This document shows, one piece after another, positions 17,566 to 28,013 of a stretch of DNA of 64,000 bases. Origin of the DNA: Secundilactobacillus kimchicus JCM 15530. Lineage in GTDB: Bacteria > Bacillota > Bacilli > Lactobacillales > Lactobacillaceae. The notes beneath the pieces were generated by a model. It was given only the letters and a program-made list of their open reading frames with translations. It was not told where the DNA came from and ran no database searches. How positions within the stretch are numbered: position 1 is the stretch's first letter; each line of letters opens with the position of its first letter. The stretch is from NCBI RefSeq assembly GCF_001433995.1, contig NZ_AZCX01000007.1:40632-104631 (forward strand). The letters run 5' to 3'. The position numbers were made by a program, and so were the translations under genes.

Positions 17566-19170
17566 ATGGACGCGAGCCGTATTAAGAATGAAATTGTAAG
17601 CGGAAACATTTCGCTAGGGATTGAACTTGGTTCAACCCGAATCAAGGCCGTATTAGTGTCAGATGACTTTCAAACCGTTGCTTCCGGTGACTTCACCTGG
17701 GAGAACGAGCTTGTTAACAACATTTGGACTTATCCGGTTGCCAAGATCTGGAAGGGCATCCAGACCAGTTACCAAAAAATGGCCCAGGACGTCAAGGACC
17801 AGTACGGGGTTCCCGTTAAGAAAATCGGGGCAATTGGGATCAGTGCGATGATGCACGGATACATGCCATTCGATGATGATGGTAACCTATTAGTACCGTT
17901 TAGAACTTGGCGGAACAACATTACGGAACAAGCCGCAGATGACTTGACCGAATTGTTTGACTTCAACATTCCACAACGTTGGAGTATTGCTCATCTTTAC
18001 CAAGCAATCTTAAATCAAGAAGACCACGTGAAAGACATTAGCTTCTTTACAACGCTTGCCGGCTACGTGCATTGGAAGTTGTCGGGCGAAAAGGTCTTGG
18101 GAATTGGCGATGCTTCTGGCATGTTCCCAATTAATGATGAAACCCGTTCGTACGATTCAAAGATGATTGACCAATTCAATCAGCAACCAGCAGTACGGCA
18201 ATACATCTGGAGTCTGAGAAAGATTTTACCGGAAATCAAATTTGCCGGTGAATCAGCTGGTACTTTGACCGCAGAAGGGGCTAAGTTATTGGATCCTTCT
18301 GGCGACTTGGAAGGCGGTTCATTAATGGCACCGCCAGAAGGGGATGCCGGGACTGGGATGGTCTCAACCGACGCTGTTCGCGTTCGGACTGGGAACATTT
18401 CTGCCGGAACTTCTGCCTTCTCAATGGTTGTCTTAGATGAACCAATGGATAACGTTCACCGTGACATTGACATGGTGACGACGCCAGATGGGGCTCCAGT
18501 AGCTATGGTGCACACTAACAACTGTTCGTCAGACATTAATGCCTGGGTTGGCTTATTCAATGAATTTGCCAAGGAAATCGGCGTTGATTTGAAGCCAAAC
18601 GACCTTTACGGGGCGCTCTTCAAGAGTTCCGAACGCGGTGACAATGACGCGGGTGGCTTGCTCAGTTACGCTTACCTGTCAGGTGAAAACATTACGAAGA
18701 TGCCTGAAGGTCGACCATTGTTCGCCCGGACACCAAACAGTAAGTTTAACTTACCAAACTTCATCAAGACCCACTTGTACTCAGCGTTTGCCCCACTGAA
18801 GATCGGTAACGATATTCTGGCTAACGACGAGCACATCAAGACGGACGTTTTCATTGCCCAAGGTGGTCTGTTTAAGACCCCTAAGGTTGGCCAACAAGTG
18901 TTAGCTGACGCGTTGAACACACCAATTACGGTGATGAGTAATGCCGGTGAAGGTGGCCCATGGGGAATGGCAATCCTAGGGTTGTTTGCTAAGAACAAGG
19001 CTGAAAATGAAACTTTGGCCGATTTCCTCGACCAAAAGGTTTTTGCTAATCCTGAAAGTGTCACTGTCGCCCCAACCAAAGAAGGCGTGGCCGGCTGCAA
19101 CAAGTTTATCGAAGCCTACAAGAAGGGCTTAAACATTGAAACAGCTGCCATCAATTCGATTGACCTTTAA
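17566..19170 (+). CDS. araB: L-ribulokinase
   Basis: A 534-aa FGGY-family kinase phosphorylating L-ribulose. ATP-binding and sugar motifs include GIELGSTRIKAVLVSDD (residues ~18-34), IGISAMMHGYMPFDDDGN, TGNISAGTSAFSM and NAGEGGPWGMAILG. The length fits the lactic-acid-bacterial AraB. First gene of araBDA behind two AraR boxes, with a TGGAGGG ribosome site. Confidence 0.93.
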   Translation: MDASRIKNEIVSGNISLGIELGSTRIKAVLVSDDFQTVASGDFTWENELVNNIWTYPVAKIWKGIQTSYQKMAQDVKDQYGVPVKKIGAIGISAMMHGYMPFDDDGNLLVPFRTWRNNITEQAADDLTELFDFNIPQRWSIAHLYQAILNQEDHVKDISFFTTLAGYVHWKLSGEKVLGIGDASGMFPINDETRSYDSKMIDQFNQQPAVRQYIWSLRKILPEIKFAGESAGTLTAEGAKLLDPSGDLEGGSLMAPPEGDAGTGMVSTDAVRVRTGNISAGTSAFSMVVLDEPMDNVHRDIDMVTTPDGAPVAMVHTNNCSSDINAWVGLFNEFAKEIGVDLKPNDLYGALFKSSERGDNDAGGLLSYAYLSGENITKMPEGRPLFARTPNSKFNLPNFIKTHLYSAFAPLKIGNDILANDEHIKTDVFIAQGGLFKTPKVGQQVLADALNTPITVMSNAGEGGPWGMAILGLFAKNKAENETLADFLDQKVFANPESVTVAPTKEGVAGCNKFIEAYKKGLNIETAAINSIDL

Positions 19171-19194
19171 TTTCAAGGAGAGTGGAGAAACAAC

Positions 19195-19923
19195 ATGTTA
19201 GAAGACCTGAAAAAAGAAGTATACGACGCCAACATGCAGCTGCCTGAACTGGGCTTAGTGACCTTTACCTGGGGTAACGTTTCAGGGATCGACCGCGAAA
19301 AAGGGTTGTTTGTTATTAAACCTTCCGGGGTAGAATATCCTGACTTACGGCCAGAAGACTTGGTTGTCGTTAACTTAAAGGGTGAAGTTGTTGAAGGTGA
19401 TATGAACCCTTCAAGCGACACGCCAACGCATACTTACTTGTACAATCATTTTCCTAAAATTGGAGGCATCGTTCACACGCATTCCCCTTGGGCCGTTTCA
19501 TTTGCCGGCGCTAAGATGGATGTGCCAGCAATGAACACCACCCATGCCGACACCTTCTTCGGTGATGTGCCAGCCGCTGATGCGCTGACCAAGGAAGAAA
19601 TCGAGGAAGACTACGAAGGCAACACAGGGAAGACGATTGTCAAGACCTTCAACGAACGCGGCCTCGATTACGAAGCCGTTCCGGCAGCGTTGGTTAGCCA
19701 ACACGGTCCGTTCGCTTGGGGACCCACTCCCGCCAAGGCAGTTTACAACGCTAAGGTCCTTGAAGTTGTGGCTGAAGAAGACTATCACACGATGGAATTG
19801 ACTCGTGCGAACTCCGATTTACCACAATACCTGTTGGATAAGCATTATTACCGTAAGCATGGTGCCAATGCCTACTACGGTCAAAACAATGCCCAATCCA
19901 AGAATCATGCGAAACACTCTTAA
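19195..19923 (+). CDS. araD: L-ribulose-5-phosphate 4-epimerase
   Basis: A 242-aa class II aldolase-fold zinc enzyme making D-xylulose 5-phosphate. Motifs include [20 protein letters not shown], the zinc pair in [15 protein letters not shown], and [20 protein letters not shown]. It follows araB by 24 bases. Confidence 0.94.
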   Translation: MLEDLKKEVYDANMQLPELGLVTFTWGNVSGIDREKGLFVIKPSGVEYPDLRPEDLVVVNLKGEVVEGDMNPSSDTPTHTYLYNHFPKIGGIVHTHSPWAVSFAGAKMDVPAMNTTHADTFFGDVPAADALTKEEIEEDYEGNTGKTIVKTFNERGLDYEAVPAALVSQHGPFAWGPTPAKAVYNAKVLEVVAEEDYHTMELTRANSDLPQYLLDKHYYRKHGANAYYGQNNAQSKNHAKHS

Positions 19924-19960
19924 ACTACGTTAACTTTTATTAAAAAAGGAGATTATTGTT

Positions 19961-21385
19961 ATGCTGAGTATTCCTGATTACAAATTCTGGTTCGTTACTG
20001 GGTCACAATTCCTTTATGGTGAAGATCAACTGAAGTCAGTTGAAAATGACGCCCGCGACATCGTGGACAAGTTAAACGCTTCAGGTAAGTTACCTTACCC
20101 AATCGAATTTAAGTTAGTGGCAACCACTGCTGAAAACATCACTAAGTTGATGAAGGACGCCAACCATGACGACTCCGTTGCCGGTGTGATCACTTGGATG
20201 CACACTTTCAGCCCTGCTAAGAACTGGATCCGTGGGACGCAATTATTGCAAAAACCACTCTTACACTTAGCAACGCAATACTTGAACAACATTCCATACG
20301 CTGATATCGACTTTGATTACATGAACTTGAACCAAAGTGCCCATGGTGACCGTGAATACGGCTTTATCAACGCCCGTCTTCGTTTGAACAACAAAGTCGT
20401 TTACGGCTGGTGGGGCGATGATGAAACCCAACAAGAAATTGCTGACTGGGAAGACGTTGCAGTTGCCTACAACGAAAGCTTCAAGATTAAAGTTGCTGTT
20501 TTCGCTGACAAGATGCGTAACGTTGCCGTTACCGATGGTGACAAGATCGAAGCTCAGATTCAATTAGGCTGGACTGCTGATTACTGGGCAATGGGTGACC
20601 TTGCTCAAGAAATCGATGCTGTTTCAGACGCTGATATTGACAAGAAGTACGACGAAATTTCAAAGGAATACACGTTGGTCGCTGGTGACAACGACGAAGC
20701 AACGTTTGAAGAACACGTTAAGTACCAAATTCGTGAATACTTCGGTTTGAAGAAGTTCATGGATGACCGTGGATACACCGCCTTCTCAGACAACTTCGAA
20801 GACTTGTACGGTGTTAAGCAATTACCTGGTTTGGCTACTCAAATGTTGATGGCTGAAGGTTACGGGTTCGCCGGTGAAGGTGACTGGAAGACCGCTGCCC
20901 TTGACCGTTTGATGAAGATTATGAGCCACAACAAGCAAACAGCCTTCATGGAAGATTACACATTGGATCTTCGTAAGGGTCACGAAGCTATTCTTGGCTC
21001 ACACATGTTGGAAGTTGACCCAACCTTGGCTTCAGACAAGCCACGGGTTGAAGTTCACCCATTGGACATTGGTGGTAAGGAAGACCCTGCTCGTTTGGTC
21101 TTCACTGGTTCAGAAGGCGACGCTATCGACGTGACCGTTGCAGACTTCGGTGACGAATTCCGGATGATCATGTACGAAGTAGAAGGCAACAAGCCTGAAG
21201 CTGAAACGCCACACTTGCCAGTTGCTAAGCAACTCTGGACACCTAAAGCAGGTCTTAAGGCTGGTTCAAAGGCTTGGATCGAAAATGGTGGTGGCCACCA
21301 CACCGTCTTCAGTTTTGCTGTGACTGCTCAACAAATGGAAGACTTCTCAAAGATGGTCAACCTACACTTTATTAACATCAAGTAA
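19961..21385 (+). CDS. araA: L-arabinose isomerase
   Basis: A 474-aa isomerase converting L-arabinose to L-ribulose. It begins [20 protein letters not shown] and has [41 protein letters not shown] with the catalytic Glu, and the C-terminal [10 protein letters not shown]. Codon use is strongly biased, suggesting high expression. Last gene of araBDA; product flux leads into the phosphoketolase or pentose phosphate route. Confidence 0.96.
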   Translation: MLSIPDYKFWFVTGSQFLYGEDQLKSVENDARDIVDKLNASGKLPYPIEFKLVATTAENITKLMKDANHDDSVAGVITWMHTFSPAKNWIRGTQLLQKPLLHLATQYLNNIPYADIDFDYMNLNQSAHGDREYGFINARLRLNNKVVYGWWGDDETQQEIADWEDVAVAYNESFKIKVAVFADKMRNVAVTDGDKIEAQIQLGWTADYWAMGDLAQEIDAVSDADIDKKYDEISKEYTLVAGDNDEATFEEHVKYQIREYFGLKKFMDDRGYTAFSDNFEDLYGVKQLPGLATQMLMAEGYGFAGEGDWKTAALDRLMKIMSHNKQTAFMEDYTLDLRKGHEAILGSHMLEVDPTLASDKPRVEVHPLDIGGKEDPARLVFTGSEGDAIDVTVADFGDEFRMIMYEVEGNKPEAETPHLPVAKQLWTPKAGLKAGSKAWIENGGGHHTVFSFAVTAQQMEDFSKMVNLHFINIK

Positions 21386-21395
21386 TTAAATTTTT

Positions 21396-21457
21396 AATCT
21401 AGTTCGCTAGATTAGATTGAAAAGGGATCCTCAGCCAGTGAGCCGAGGATCCCTTTT
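21396..21457. terminator. Terminator after araA, bidirectional with dedA
   Basis: AAAAGGGATCCTC pairs with GAGGATCCCTTTT at 21420-21457, a strong stem with T runs on both strands. A smaller hairpin, AATCTAG-TTCG-CTAGATT, precedes it (21396-21413). Confidence 0.9.
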
Positions 21458-21458
21458 G

Positions 21459-22076
21459 TTACTTCACGATTTTTTTCTTACGATATAGCCAAAAACTAAA
21501 GCCACTGAGCATCAATAATGATGAGATCAATACCAGATCACTCACACTCTCGATTGTCGCTAGAATCCCTTGCCAGTGGTCACCTGCTAGAAAGCCCGCA
21601 GAGATAAGCACGGCGTTCCACAGGAGGGTACCTAGGGTAGAGAGGCCCAAAAAGCGAGAAAAGGAATAGTGGGCCATTCCAGCAGGAACCGAAATTAAAC
21701 TCCGAACAATGGGGACGAAGCGGCCGAAAAAAACAGCTTGACCGCCATATCGGTTAAAAAAATCAGTCGCTTTTGTGATGTGTTGCGGTTTGATCCGAGT
21801 TAAACGCCCAAAACGGGTGTTTAACAAGCGTTCTAGTCGGGTGGTATCGATGAGTCGACCGACGCCGTAAAGGAGGCCAGCGCCAAGAACTGACCCCAAT
21901 GTTGCCGCAATAATGGCGCCCAGCACCGTCATACTAGAACCGATGGTGAGAAAGCCGGTAAACGTCAGGATAATTTCTGATGGAATAGGTGGAAAGATGT
22001 TTTCAAACGCAATGAGCGCAAAAACAGCTAGGTAACCATACGTGTTGATTAAGGTCATGATGGTAGCATTCGCCAT
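21459..22076 (-). CDS. DedA-family (SNARE-associated/VTT) membrane protein
   Basis: A 205-aa integral membrane protein with the DedA pattern: FENIFPPIPSEIILTFTGFL near residue 25, then FFNRYGGQAVFFGRFVPIVRSLISVPAG with the conserved FxGRxxPxxR region. DedA proteins are linked to lipid-carrier scramblase or flippase roles (undecaprenyl phosphate, phosphatidylethanolamine). The specific role here is unknown. Confidence 0.88.
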   Translation of the reverse strand: MANATIMTLINTYGYLAVFALIAFENIFPPIPSEIILTFTGFLTIGSSMTVLGAIIAATLGSVLGAGLLYGVGRLIDTTRLERLLNTRFGRLTRIKPQHITKATDFFNRYGGQAVFFGRFVPIVRSLISVPAGMAHYSFSRFLGLSTLGTLLWNAVLISAGFLAGDHWQGILATIESVSDLVLISSLLMLSGFSFWLYRKKKIVK

Positions 22077-22204
22077 GTGGGCCCTCCGAGATATTAGTTG
22101 TGGTTAGCAAGCAGATCGTGTTCAGTACTGTATTAATAGTGTATCGGCTTGGTGAATTCAGGTCAATTTTATTGCGGCAAAGGGGTGGGTTCTTAAGGGA
22201 AAGC

Positions 22205-23380
22205 TTAGATACTAGGTGAAAAGGGCGCGGATGCATTGGCCAGTAGTCGAACCCGAATCATCCCGCTGACAGCCATCAGGGCTTGGCGGAGGGTGGTCCA
22301 GTGCTGCCGCTGAGCGAGTGATAAAGTGGTGTTCATCAAGATGTAACCGACACTATCTCGGGTATTGACTACCATTTCTTCGACCGGAATGTGGTTTTGG
22401 GTTAGAAGACTGTCAACCTCGGCCCAAAAACCAGGTCGGTCCTTGAAGAAAAGGGTCAGTCGATCTGGGCTGGCAAACGGCAAGTCGGCGGTAGGAAAAT
22501 TGACTGAGGCACGGACGGTACCAGCGGTCAGAAAGTCTTGGGTATTTTGAAACGTGAGGTTGGTACTGTGAGATAGTGCTTCTCGTGTATTTCCACCTAA
22601 GTGCGGGAGCTGCCAAATATGCGGGATATTCTGTAAGTCACGGTGGGGAAAGTCGGTGATGTAGGCTTTTAAGCGTCTGTCTTGGACGGCTTGAACAACT
22701 GCTGAGTTATCAACTAGTTCACCTCGACCAAAGTTTAGTAGTGTTGCACTAGGCCTCATGAGGGCAAGCTTTGGCCCATCAATAATCCGTGACGTCTCAG
22801 TTGTGAGCGGTAGTAATAGGACAACAAAATCAGCTTGAGTTAAGACCTCAGCGATGTTGGCAACCTGTCGCACGTGTTGTAAGTTCTTAGGGCTCCGATT
22901 ATATCCGACGACCTGTAAGCCAAGGTGGTAGCAAGTATCGGCGAGGCGCTGACCAATCGTCCCTAATCCGATGATGCCAATTGTCTTACCATAAAGTTCA
23001 CTGCCAATAAAGGCTTGGCGTTGCTGTTCAGCGGCAGGCTGTAACGGGTCAGCAGTTAACTTGGCGGTTTCTCGGATTGCTTGGGATAACGGCCGAACAG
23101 CTTGAAATAAACACTGAATGATAAGTTCTTTCACGGCATTGGCATTGGCCCCCGGAGTATTAAAAACGGCGGTTCCGTTGGTGGTACTTGCCGCCAAATT
23201 AATGGTGTTCGTTCCAATTCCAGACCTAGCAATCAAGAGTAGCCGCGGTGTGATGAGGCGGTCAGGAACTTGTGAACTTCGTACGAGAATAACATCAGGA
23301 GAAGCCGTCTCTGAAGCCGTCAGTAGGTGGTCGTCGACGGTTGAAAGGTCAAAGTTATCAATTATCTTAACTTGGTACAT
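22205..23380 (-). CDS. D-3-phosphoglycerate dehydrogenase-like protein (SerA paralogue)
   Basis: A 391-aa D-2-hydroxyacid dehydrogenase with an ACT-like C-terminus. The NAD fold shows GLGTIGQRLADTCYHLG, the catalytic Arg lies in LNFGRGELVDN, and a His in LPHLGGNTREAL. It aligns along its length with the SerA encoded beside serC at 42828-44006, but lacks the clear acidic FGADEL segment of that protein (here FPHRDL). It is monocistronic and divergent from an acetyltransferase, so it may act on a different hydroxyacid. Confidence 0.8.
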   Translation of the reverse strand: MYQVKIIDNFDLSTVDDHLLTASETASPDVILVRSSQVPDRLITPRLLLIARSGIGTNTINLAASTTNGTAVFNTPGANANAVKELIIQCLFQAVRPLSQAIRETAKLTADPLQPAAEQQRQAFIGSELYGKTIGIIGLGTIGQRLADTCYHLGLQVVGYNRSPKNLQHVRQVANIAEVLTQADFVVLLLPLTTETSRIIDGPKLALMRPSATLLNFGRGELVDNSAVVQAVQDRRLKAYITDFPHRDLQNIPHIWQLPHLGGNTREALSHSTNLTFQNTQDFLTAGTVRASVNFPTADLPFASPDRLTLFFKDRPGFWAEVDSLLTQNHIPVEEMVVNTRDSVGYILMNTTLSLAQRQHWTTLRQALMAVSGMIRVRLLANASAPFSPSI

Positions 23381-23446
23381 GGTGGACCCCTCTTTTCGGA
23401 TTTTGTTCTATAATAAAGCTCAATCTACGCCAAGGGAAGTGGTTGA

Positions 23447-24079
23447 ATGCATATTGATGTTGTTAAATTGTCAAAGGAAAAGCCGACAATTGGTCCGGGA
23501 AGCAAAATTAAAGCGACCACGTTTGGCCAATACGTCGAGCTTGGCGCTCAAAACTATATTGATAACGCAACAATTGGCGACTATACCTACACTGGGCAAT
23601 ACTGTTTTATTCAAAATAGTACCTTAAAGCGATTTATTAGTATGGCGGCTATGATTCGAATTGGGCCGACTAACCATCCCTACGATCGGCCAGCTCAACA
23701 CATGTTTGCTTACAATGGGGAGGGGTACGGATTTGGTGCCCCCGATACTGCCTTTTTGACAGCCCGGAAAAACCAGACGACCACCATTGGTAACGATGTG
23801 TGGATTGGTCACGGGGCCATTATTCAATCCGGTGTGACGGTTGGCGATGGGGCGGTTATTGGCTCCGGCGCGGTTGTAACTAAGGACGTTGCCCCGTTTA
23901 CCATTGTTGGTGGTGTGCCAGCTAAGCCCATTAAAACGCGGTTCTCAGACGAAGTCATCGCCGACTTGCTCGACATTGCCTGGTGGAACTGGTCACGGGA
24001 GAAACTTGAAGAAAACTATGCCGACTTCCGGCTTCCTACAGCGGAATTTGTTAAAAAACATCGGGTATCAAAAAGGTGA
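23447..24079 (+). CDS. CatB-related O-acetyltransferase (hexapeptide repeat)
   Basis: A 210-aa left-handed beta-helix acetyltransferase. Hexapeptide-type turns run from IGPGSKIKATTFGQYVELGA to TIGNDVWIGHGAIIQSGVTV and VIGSGAVVTKDVAPFTIVGG, with the catalytic-type His in GPTNHPYD. It resembles the CatB/Vat xenobiotic acetyltransferase group, although many such genes act on sugars or envelope components. Its stop codon lies within a terminator stem. Confidence 0.82.
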   Translation: MHIDVVKLSKEKPTIGPGSKIKATTFGQYVELGAQNYIDNATIGDYTYTGQYCFIQNSTLKRFISMAAMIRIGPTNHPYDRPAQHMFAYNGEGYGFGAPDTAFLTARKNQTTTIGNDVWIGHGAIIQSGVTVGDGAVIGSGAVVTKDVAPFTIVGGVPAKPIKTRFSDEVIADLLDIAWWNWSREKLEENYADFRLPTAEFVKKHRVSKR

Positions 24080-24103
24080 ACAGCGGTTGCTGTTCACCTT
24101 TTT
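24070..24103 (+). terminator. Terminator overlapping the acetyltransferase stop
   Basis: AAAAAGGTGAACAGC pairs with GCTGTTCACCTTTTT around GGTT. The TGA stop at 24077-24079 is inside the 5' arm. Confidence 0.85.
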
Positions 24104-24111
24104 CAGTAGGA

Positions 24112-25032
24112 TTAACGATCCATTAAAATAACGACTCGACCATCGTGGGATTGCTCAAGGATTTCGTTTCCTTGTTTCAATCCCGTCGCGCTAAAGGGGA
24201 GTTGGCTGGTAATATTAATCGCCAGTTTGCCGTCCTTCAACAGGTCCATGATCACCGCCAAGGCTTCGGCATCCGTCGGCGTTGAACTAGGATGGATGTG
24301 GTTAATGGTCACCTGTTTATTAGCGGGTGGCGTATTGTGGGCAACGGTAGCGATGACGCCTCCCGGTTTGGTCATCACGATGTCGTCATCACTGCCGGCA
24401 CCATTCATGGCTGCGTTGATGAGGACATCAGCCCGGTCAGCCAAAACGCTACTTGGGGTGAGCTGATCATAGGCCACAAACTCACTAGCTCCCAGAGCGG
24501 TGACGGCCGCTTCATTTCGGCTGTGAGCGATGGCAATGACGTGGGCGCCCCGGTCGACAGCCATTTGCAAAGCGAGGGCGCCAACGCCACCGGATGCCCC
24601 TTTGACAATAACGGTTTGTCCGGCCGTTACGTGAGAGAAAGTGGTAATAGCACGGTAGGCGGTGATTCCGGGTGTAATCAAAGCAGCCGCGGTTGTCGGC
24701 ATGATGCCACTCGGGACTAGAGTAGTGGCGCTAGGCTGTGCTACGACATACTCTGCGTAGCCGTTTTCAACGTGTGAGGCGACGACTTCGCCGGGGGTGA
24801 AATCCTTGACGTTTGGTCCGACACTTTCAACGGTGCCAACAATGTCGCGCCCGGTCACGGTAAAGCCACTGATAGGGCCAAACTCTCCCGCCCGTTCAGC
24901 TCGTTCCCGGTTGTTTAAGCCAATGGCGATGACTTTAACTAAGAGCTCATCTGCCGCTGGCTGTGGGGTATCCACGGTTCGTTCCTCGAAAACATCCGGT
25001 CCACCGACGTGATCGAATCCAATGACTTTCAT
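24112..25032 (-). CDS. Zinc-independent MDR-family NADPH oxidoreductase (quinone reductase-like)
   Basis: A 306-aa medium-chain dehydrogenase/reductase. The GroES-like N-domain (MKVIGFDHVGGPDVFEE) is followed by VTGRDIVGTVESVGP and the Rossmann segment VIVKGASGGVGALALQMA. The zinc cysteines and histidines of alcohol dehydrogenases are not evident, so a quinone or enone reductase role is more likely. The ATG at 25032 has an AAGGAGGCG site; a longer in-frame reading upstream has none. Confidence 0.85.
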   Translation of the reverse strand: MKVIGFDHVGGPDVFEERTVDTPQPAADELLVKVIAIGLNNRERAERAGEFGPISGFTVTGRDIVGTVESVGPNVKDFTPGEVVASHVENGYAEYVVAQPSATTLVPSGIMPTTAAALITPGITAYRAITTFSHVTAGQTVIVKGASGGVGALALQMAVDRGAHVIAIAHSRNEAAVTALGASEFVAYDQLTPSSVLADRADVLINAAMNGAGSDDDIVMTKPGGVIATVAHNTPPANKQVTINHIHPSSTPTDAEALAVIMDLLKDGKLAINITSQLPFSATGLKQGNEILEQSHDGRVVILMDR

Positions 25033-25278
25033 TTGTAAACGCCTCCTTACTTGATGGCCAAAGTTTACCCGGTTGATAGACAGAAGGCAAGGAAGTCGAT
25101 TTATCGACGGCTGAATTTTGGAAGAAGTTAAGTTCAATAATGGACGGCATTGTTTTCAACGAATACTGAAAATGAGTAGTATTTGCAACTAAATTACATT
25201 CATTTCAGAAAACAGCTTGAACCCAACGTCGATTTGGCTTAGGGTTGTTAATAATAATCTAAGAAAGTGGGGAATGCC

Positions 25279-25599
25279 ATGACACCAGAACAAACGGTCA
25301 TGCAATTGATTATCGGGGCTGGTCAGGCGAAAAAGTTAGCTTTTGATGCGATTCAAGCTGCCCGAGACAACCACATTGAGACGGCTGACCAGCTTTTAGA
25401 GCAAGCAACAAAGGCCTTAGCTGGCGCTCATCAAATTCAGTCAGACGCGCTAAGAGCGGACGCGGCGACACAACAGCAGCCAACTTTGCTGATGGTTCAT
25501 GCGCAAGATCACCTATCAATGGCAATGACAGCGATGGAACTTGGCCGGGAAATAGTTGCAATTTATAGGCGTCTCAGCGAAAATACGAACGATAAATGA
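25279..25599 (+). CDS. Orphan PTS EIIA component, lactose/cellobiose family
   Basis: A 106-aa all-helical EIIA of the Lac/Cel type. The phosphorylated histidine is expected in LLMVHAQDHLSMAM (His74 or His78). The ATG at 25279 follows AGTGGGG. It normally takes phosphate from HPr and passes it to an EIIB for beta-glucosides, cellobiose or lactose. No EIIB, EIIC or glycosidase of that family is nearby, so it may serve a distant permease. The 230 bases before it hold no gene. Confidence 0.88.
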   Translation: MTPEQTVMQLIIGAGQAKKLAFDAIQAARDNHIETADQLLEQATKALAGAHQIQSDALRADAATQQQPTLLMVHAQDHLSMAMTAMELGREIVAIYRRLSENTNDK

Positions 25600-25698
25600 G
25601 ATGAATATAAGAAAGTTTGTGGATAAATTGATTTAATCTGTATAAAGTGATAAAATCAATTAACTTTTTAATTAAATACGAATGAGGAGCGAACGATT

Positions 25699-27006
25699 TT
25701 GCAAACCAAAACAAATGAGCAGTCGGTACTTAGGAATTTTATTTTAGGGTTTCAGCACTTATTAGCCATGTACTCCGGCGATATTTTAGTGCCATTACTC
25801 ATTGGTGGCGCGCTCCATTTTAACGCTGCACAAATGACGTATCTGGTTTCGATGGATATTTTCATGTGTGGGATCGCGACGTTACTCCAACTAAAGCGGA
25901 CGCCGTTAACTGGGATCGGACTTCCCGTTGTCCTAGGTTGTGCGGTTGAATACGTTGCCCCACTTCAAAGTATCGGTGGCCACTTTGGCTGGGGGTACAT
26001 GTACGGCGGCATCATTGCAGCGGGATTGTTTATCCTATTGATTGCGGGACCGTTTGCTAGCCTCCGGCGATTTTTCCCGCCGGTTGTGACGGGCTCGTTG
26101 ATCACTTTAATTGGGTTTACCCTGATTCCCGTTGCGTTCCAGAATCTGGGTGGCGGAGATGCGACGGCTAAGTCGTTCGGCTCACCTGTCAACTTGGTTC
26201 TTGGATTTACCACAGTGGCGATTATTATGGTGATTAACATCTGGGGTCGCGGCTTTTTAAAGCAAATTTCGGTTTTGATTGGTATTTTAGCCGGGACGCT
26301 TTTGGCGATTGGTCTCGGTCAGGTTGGGTTTTCAAGTGTGTCAGCAGCCCACTGGATTCAATTGCCGACGCCGTTTTACTTTGGGGTGCCTAAGTTCGAA
26401 TGGTCATCAATTGCAACAATGATGCTTGCAGCGATTACTTGTATGATCGAATCAACCGGGGTTTATTTTGCCCTAGCTGAAATTACGGGACGCGACCTTG
26501 ATGCAAAGGACCTTAAACATGGGTACCGTTCTGAAGGGTTGGCGGCCATCTTAGGTGGGATTTTCAATACGTTCCCGTATTCGACGTTCTCACAAAACGT
26601 TGGCATCGTGCAACTTTCCGGCATTAAAACGCTTCGGCCCGTTTACTACTCGGCGGGTTTGTTGGTTGTTTTGGGGTTGATTCCAAAGTTTGGCGCCATC
26701 GCGACTCTGATCCCAACCTCGGTACTGGGGGGAGCTATGCTTGTGATGTTTGGAATGGTCGGCGCGCAAGGTGTTAAAATGTTGATGAAAGTTGACATGA
26801 ACAATAAGAATTTATTGATCATTGCCGTCTCCGTGGGATTGGGACTAGGTGTCACCACGCAACCAGCGCTGTTCCAATTTATGCCTGCAGAGGTTCAAAC
26901 AATTCTAAGTAACGGGATGGTCGTTGGTAGCTTTGTCGCCGTGGTATTGAACCTGCTGTTAAACCATACAACGTTAAAGAACCGGGTCGAAGAAGACGTG
27001 GCCTAG
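25699..27006 (+). CDS. Xanthine/uracil-type nucleobase permease (NCS2)
   Basis: A 435-aa polytopic symporter. It starts at a TTG with GAGGAGCG upstream. NCS2 signatures include FILGFQHLLAMYSGDILVPL, QFHF-like helix 1, and the helix 8 region MLAAITCMIESTGVYFALAE with the substrate-binding Glu, then GGIFNTFPYSTFSQNVG. The likely substrate is xanthine, but uracil or uric acid cannot be excluded. No purine riboswitch is seen upstream. Confidence 0.88.
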   Translation: MQTKTNEQSVLRNFILGFQHLLAMYSGDILVPLLIGGALHFNAAQMTYLVSMDIFMCGIATLLQLKRTPLTGIGLPVVLGCAVEYVAPLQSIGGHFGWGYMYGGIIAAGLFILLIAGPFASLRRFFPPVVTGSLITLIGFTLIPVAFQNLGGGDATAKSFGSPVNLVLGFTTVAIIMVINIWGRGFLKQISVLIGILAGTLLAIGLGQVGFSSVSAAHWIQLPTPFYFGVPKFEWSSIATMMLAAITCMIESTGVYFALAEITGRDLDAKDLKHGYRSEGLAAILGGIFNTFPYSTFSQNVGIVQLSGIKTLRPVYYSAGLLVVLGLIPKFGAIATLIPTSVLGGAMLVMFGMVGAQGVKMLMKVDMNNKNLLIIAVSVGLGLGVTTQPALFQFMPAEVQTILSNGMVVGSFVAVVLNLLLNHTTLKNRVEEDVA

Positions 27007-27012
27007 CTAATG

Positions 27013-27044
27013 AAAGGTGATTTCTTATGGAAATCATCTTTTTT
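27013..27044 (+). terminator. Terminator after the nucleobase permease
   Basis: AAAGGTGATTTC pairs with GAAATCATCTTT (one G-T pair), followed by T. Confidence 0.75.
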
Positions 27045-27054
27045 ATTGGTTTTC

Positions 27055-27093
27055 AGGAAAGCGCTTTCATAAAAGCCTGAATCGTGATACGAT
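27055..27093 (+). promoter_or_regulatory. cre site and promoter of butA
   Basis: AGGAAAGCGCTTTCAT (27055-27070) matches the cre consensus with one mismatch and is strongly palindromic. It overlaps a possible -35 (TTTCAT) 17 bases before TACGAT (27088-27093). CcpA would repress or otherwise control butA here. Confidence 0.6.
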
Positions 27094-27169
27094 AGAGGCG
27101 AATCAAAAACGAACGAGGTACAAGCCACTTTCGCTTGTCACGGTCGTTCAATCATCAATGGAGGCGTAG

Positions 27170-27955
<786 letters not shown>

Positions 27956-27965
27956 TTGCACAACT

Positions 27966-28008
27966 AAAAAAACGTTTCGGCTTTAGTGTGAGGCCGGAAC
28001 GTTTTTTT
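27966..28008. terminator. Terminator between butA and the EIIC gene
   Basis: AAAAAACGTTTCGGC pairs with GCCGGAACGTTTTTTT, with T runs in both directions for two convergent genes. Confidence 0.85.
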
Positions 28009-28013
28009 AATGG

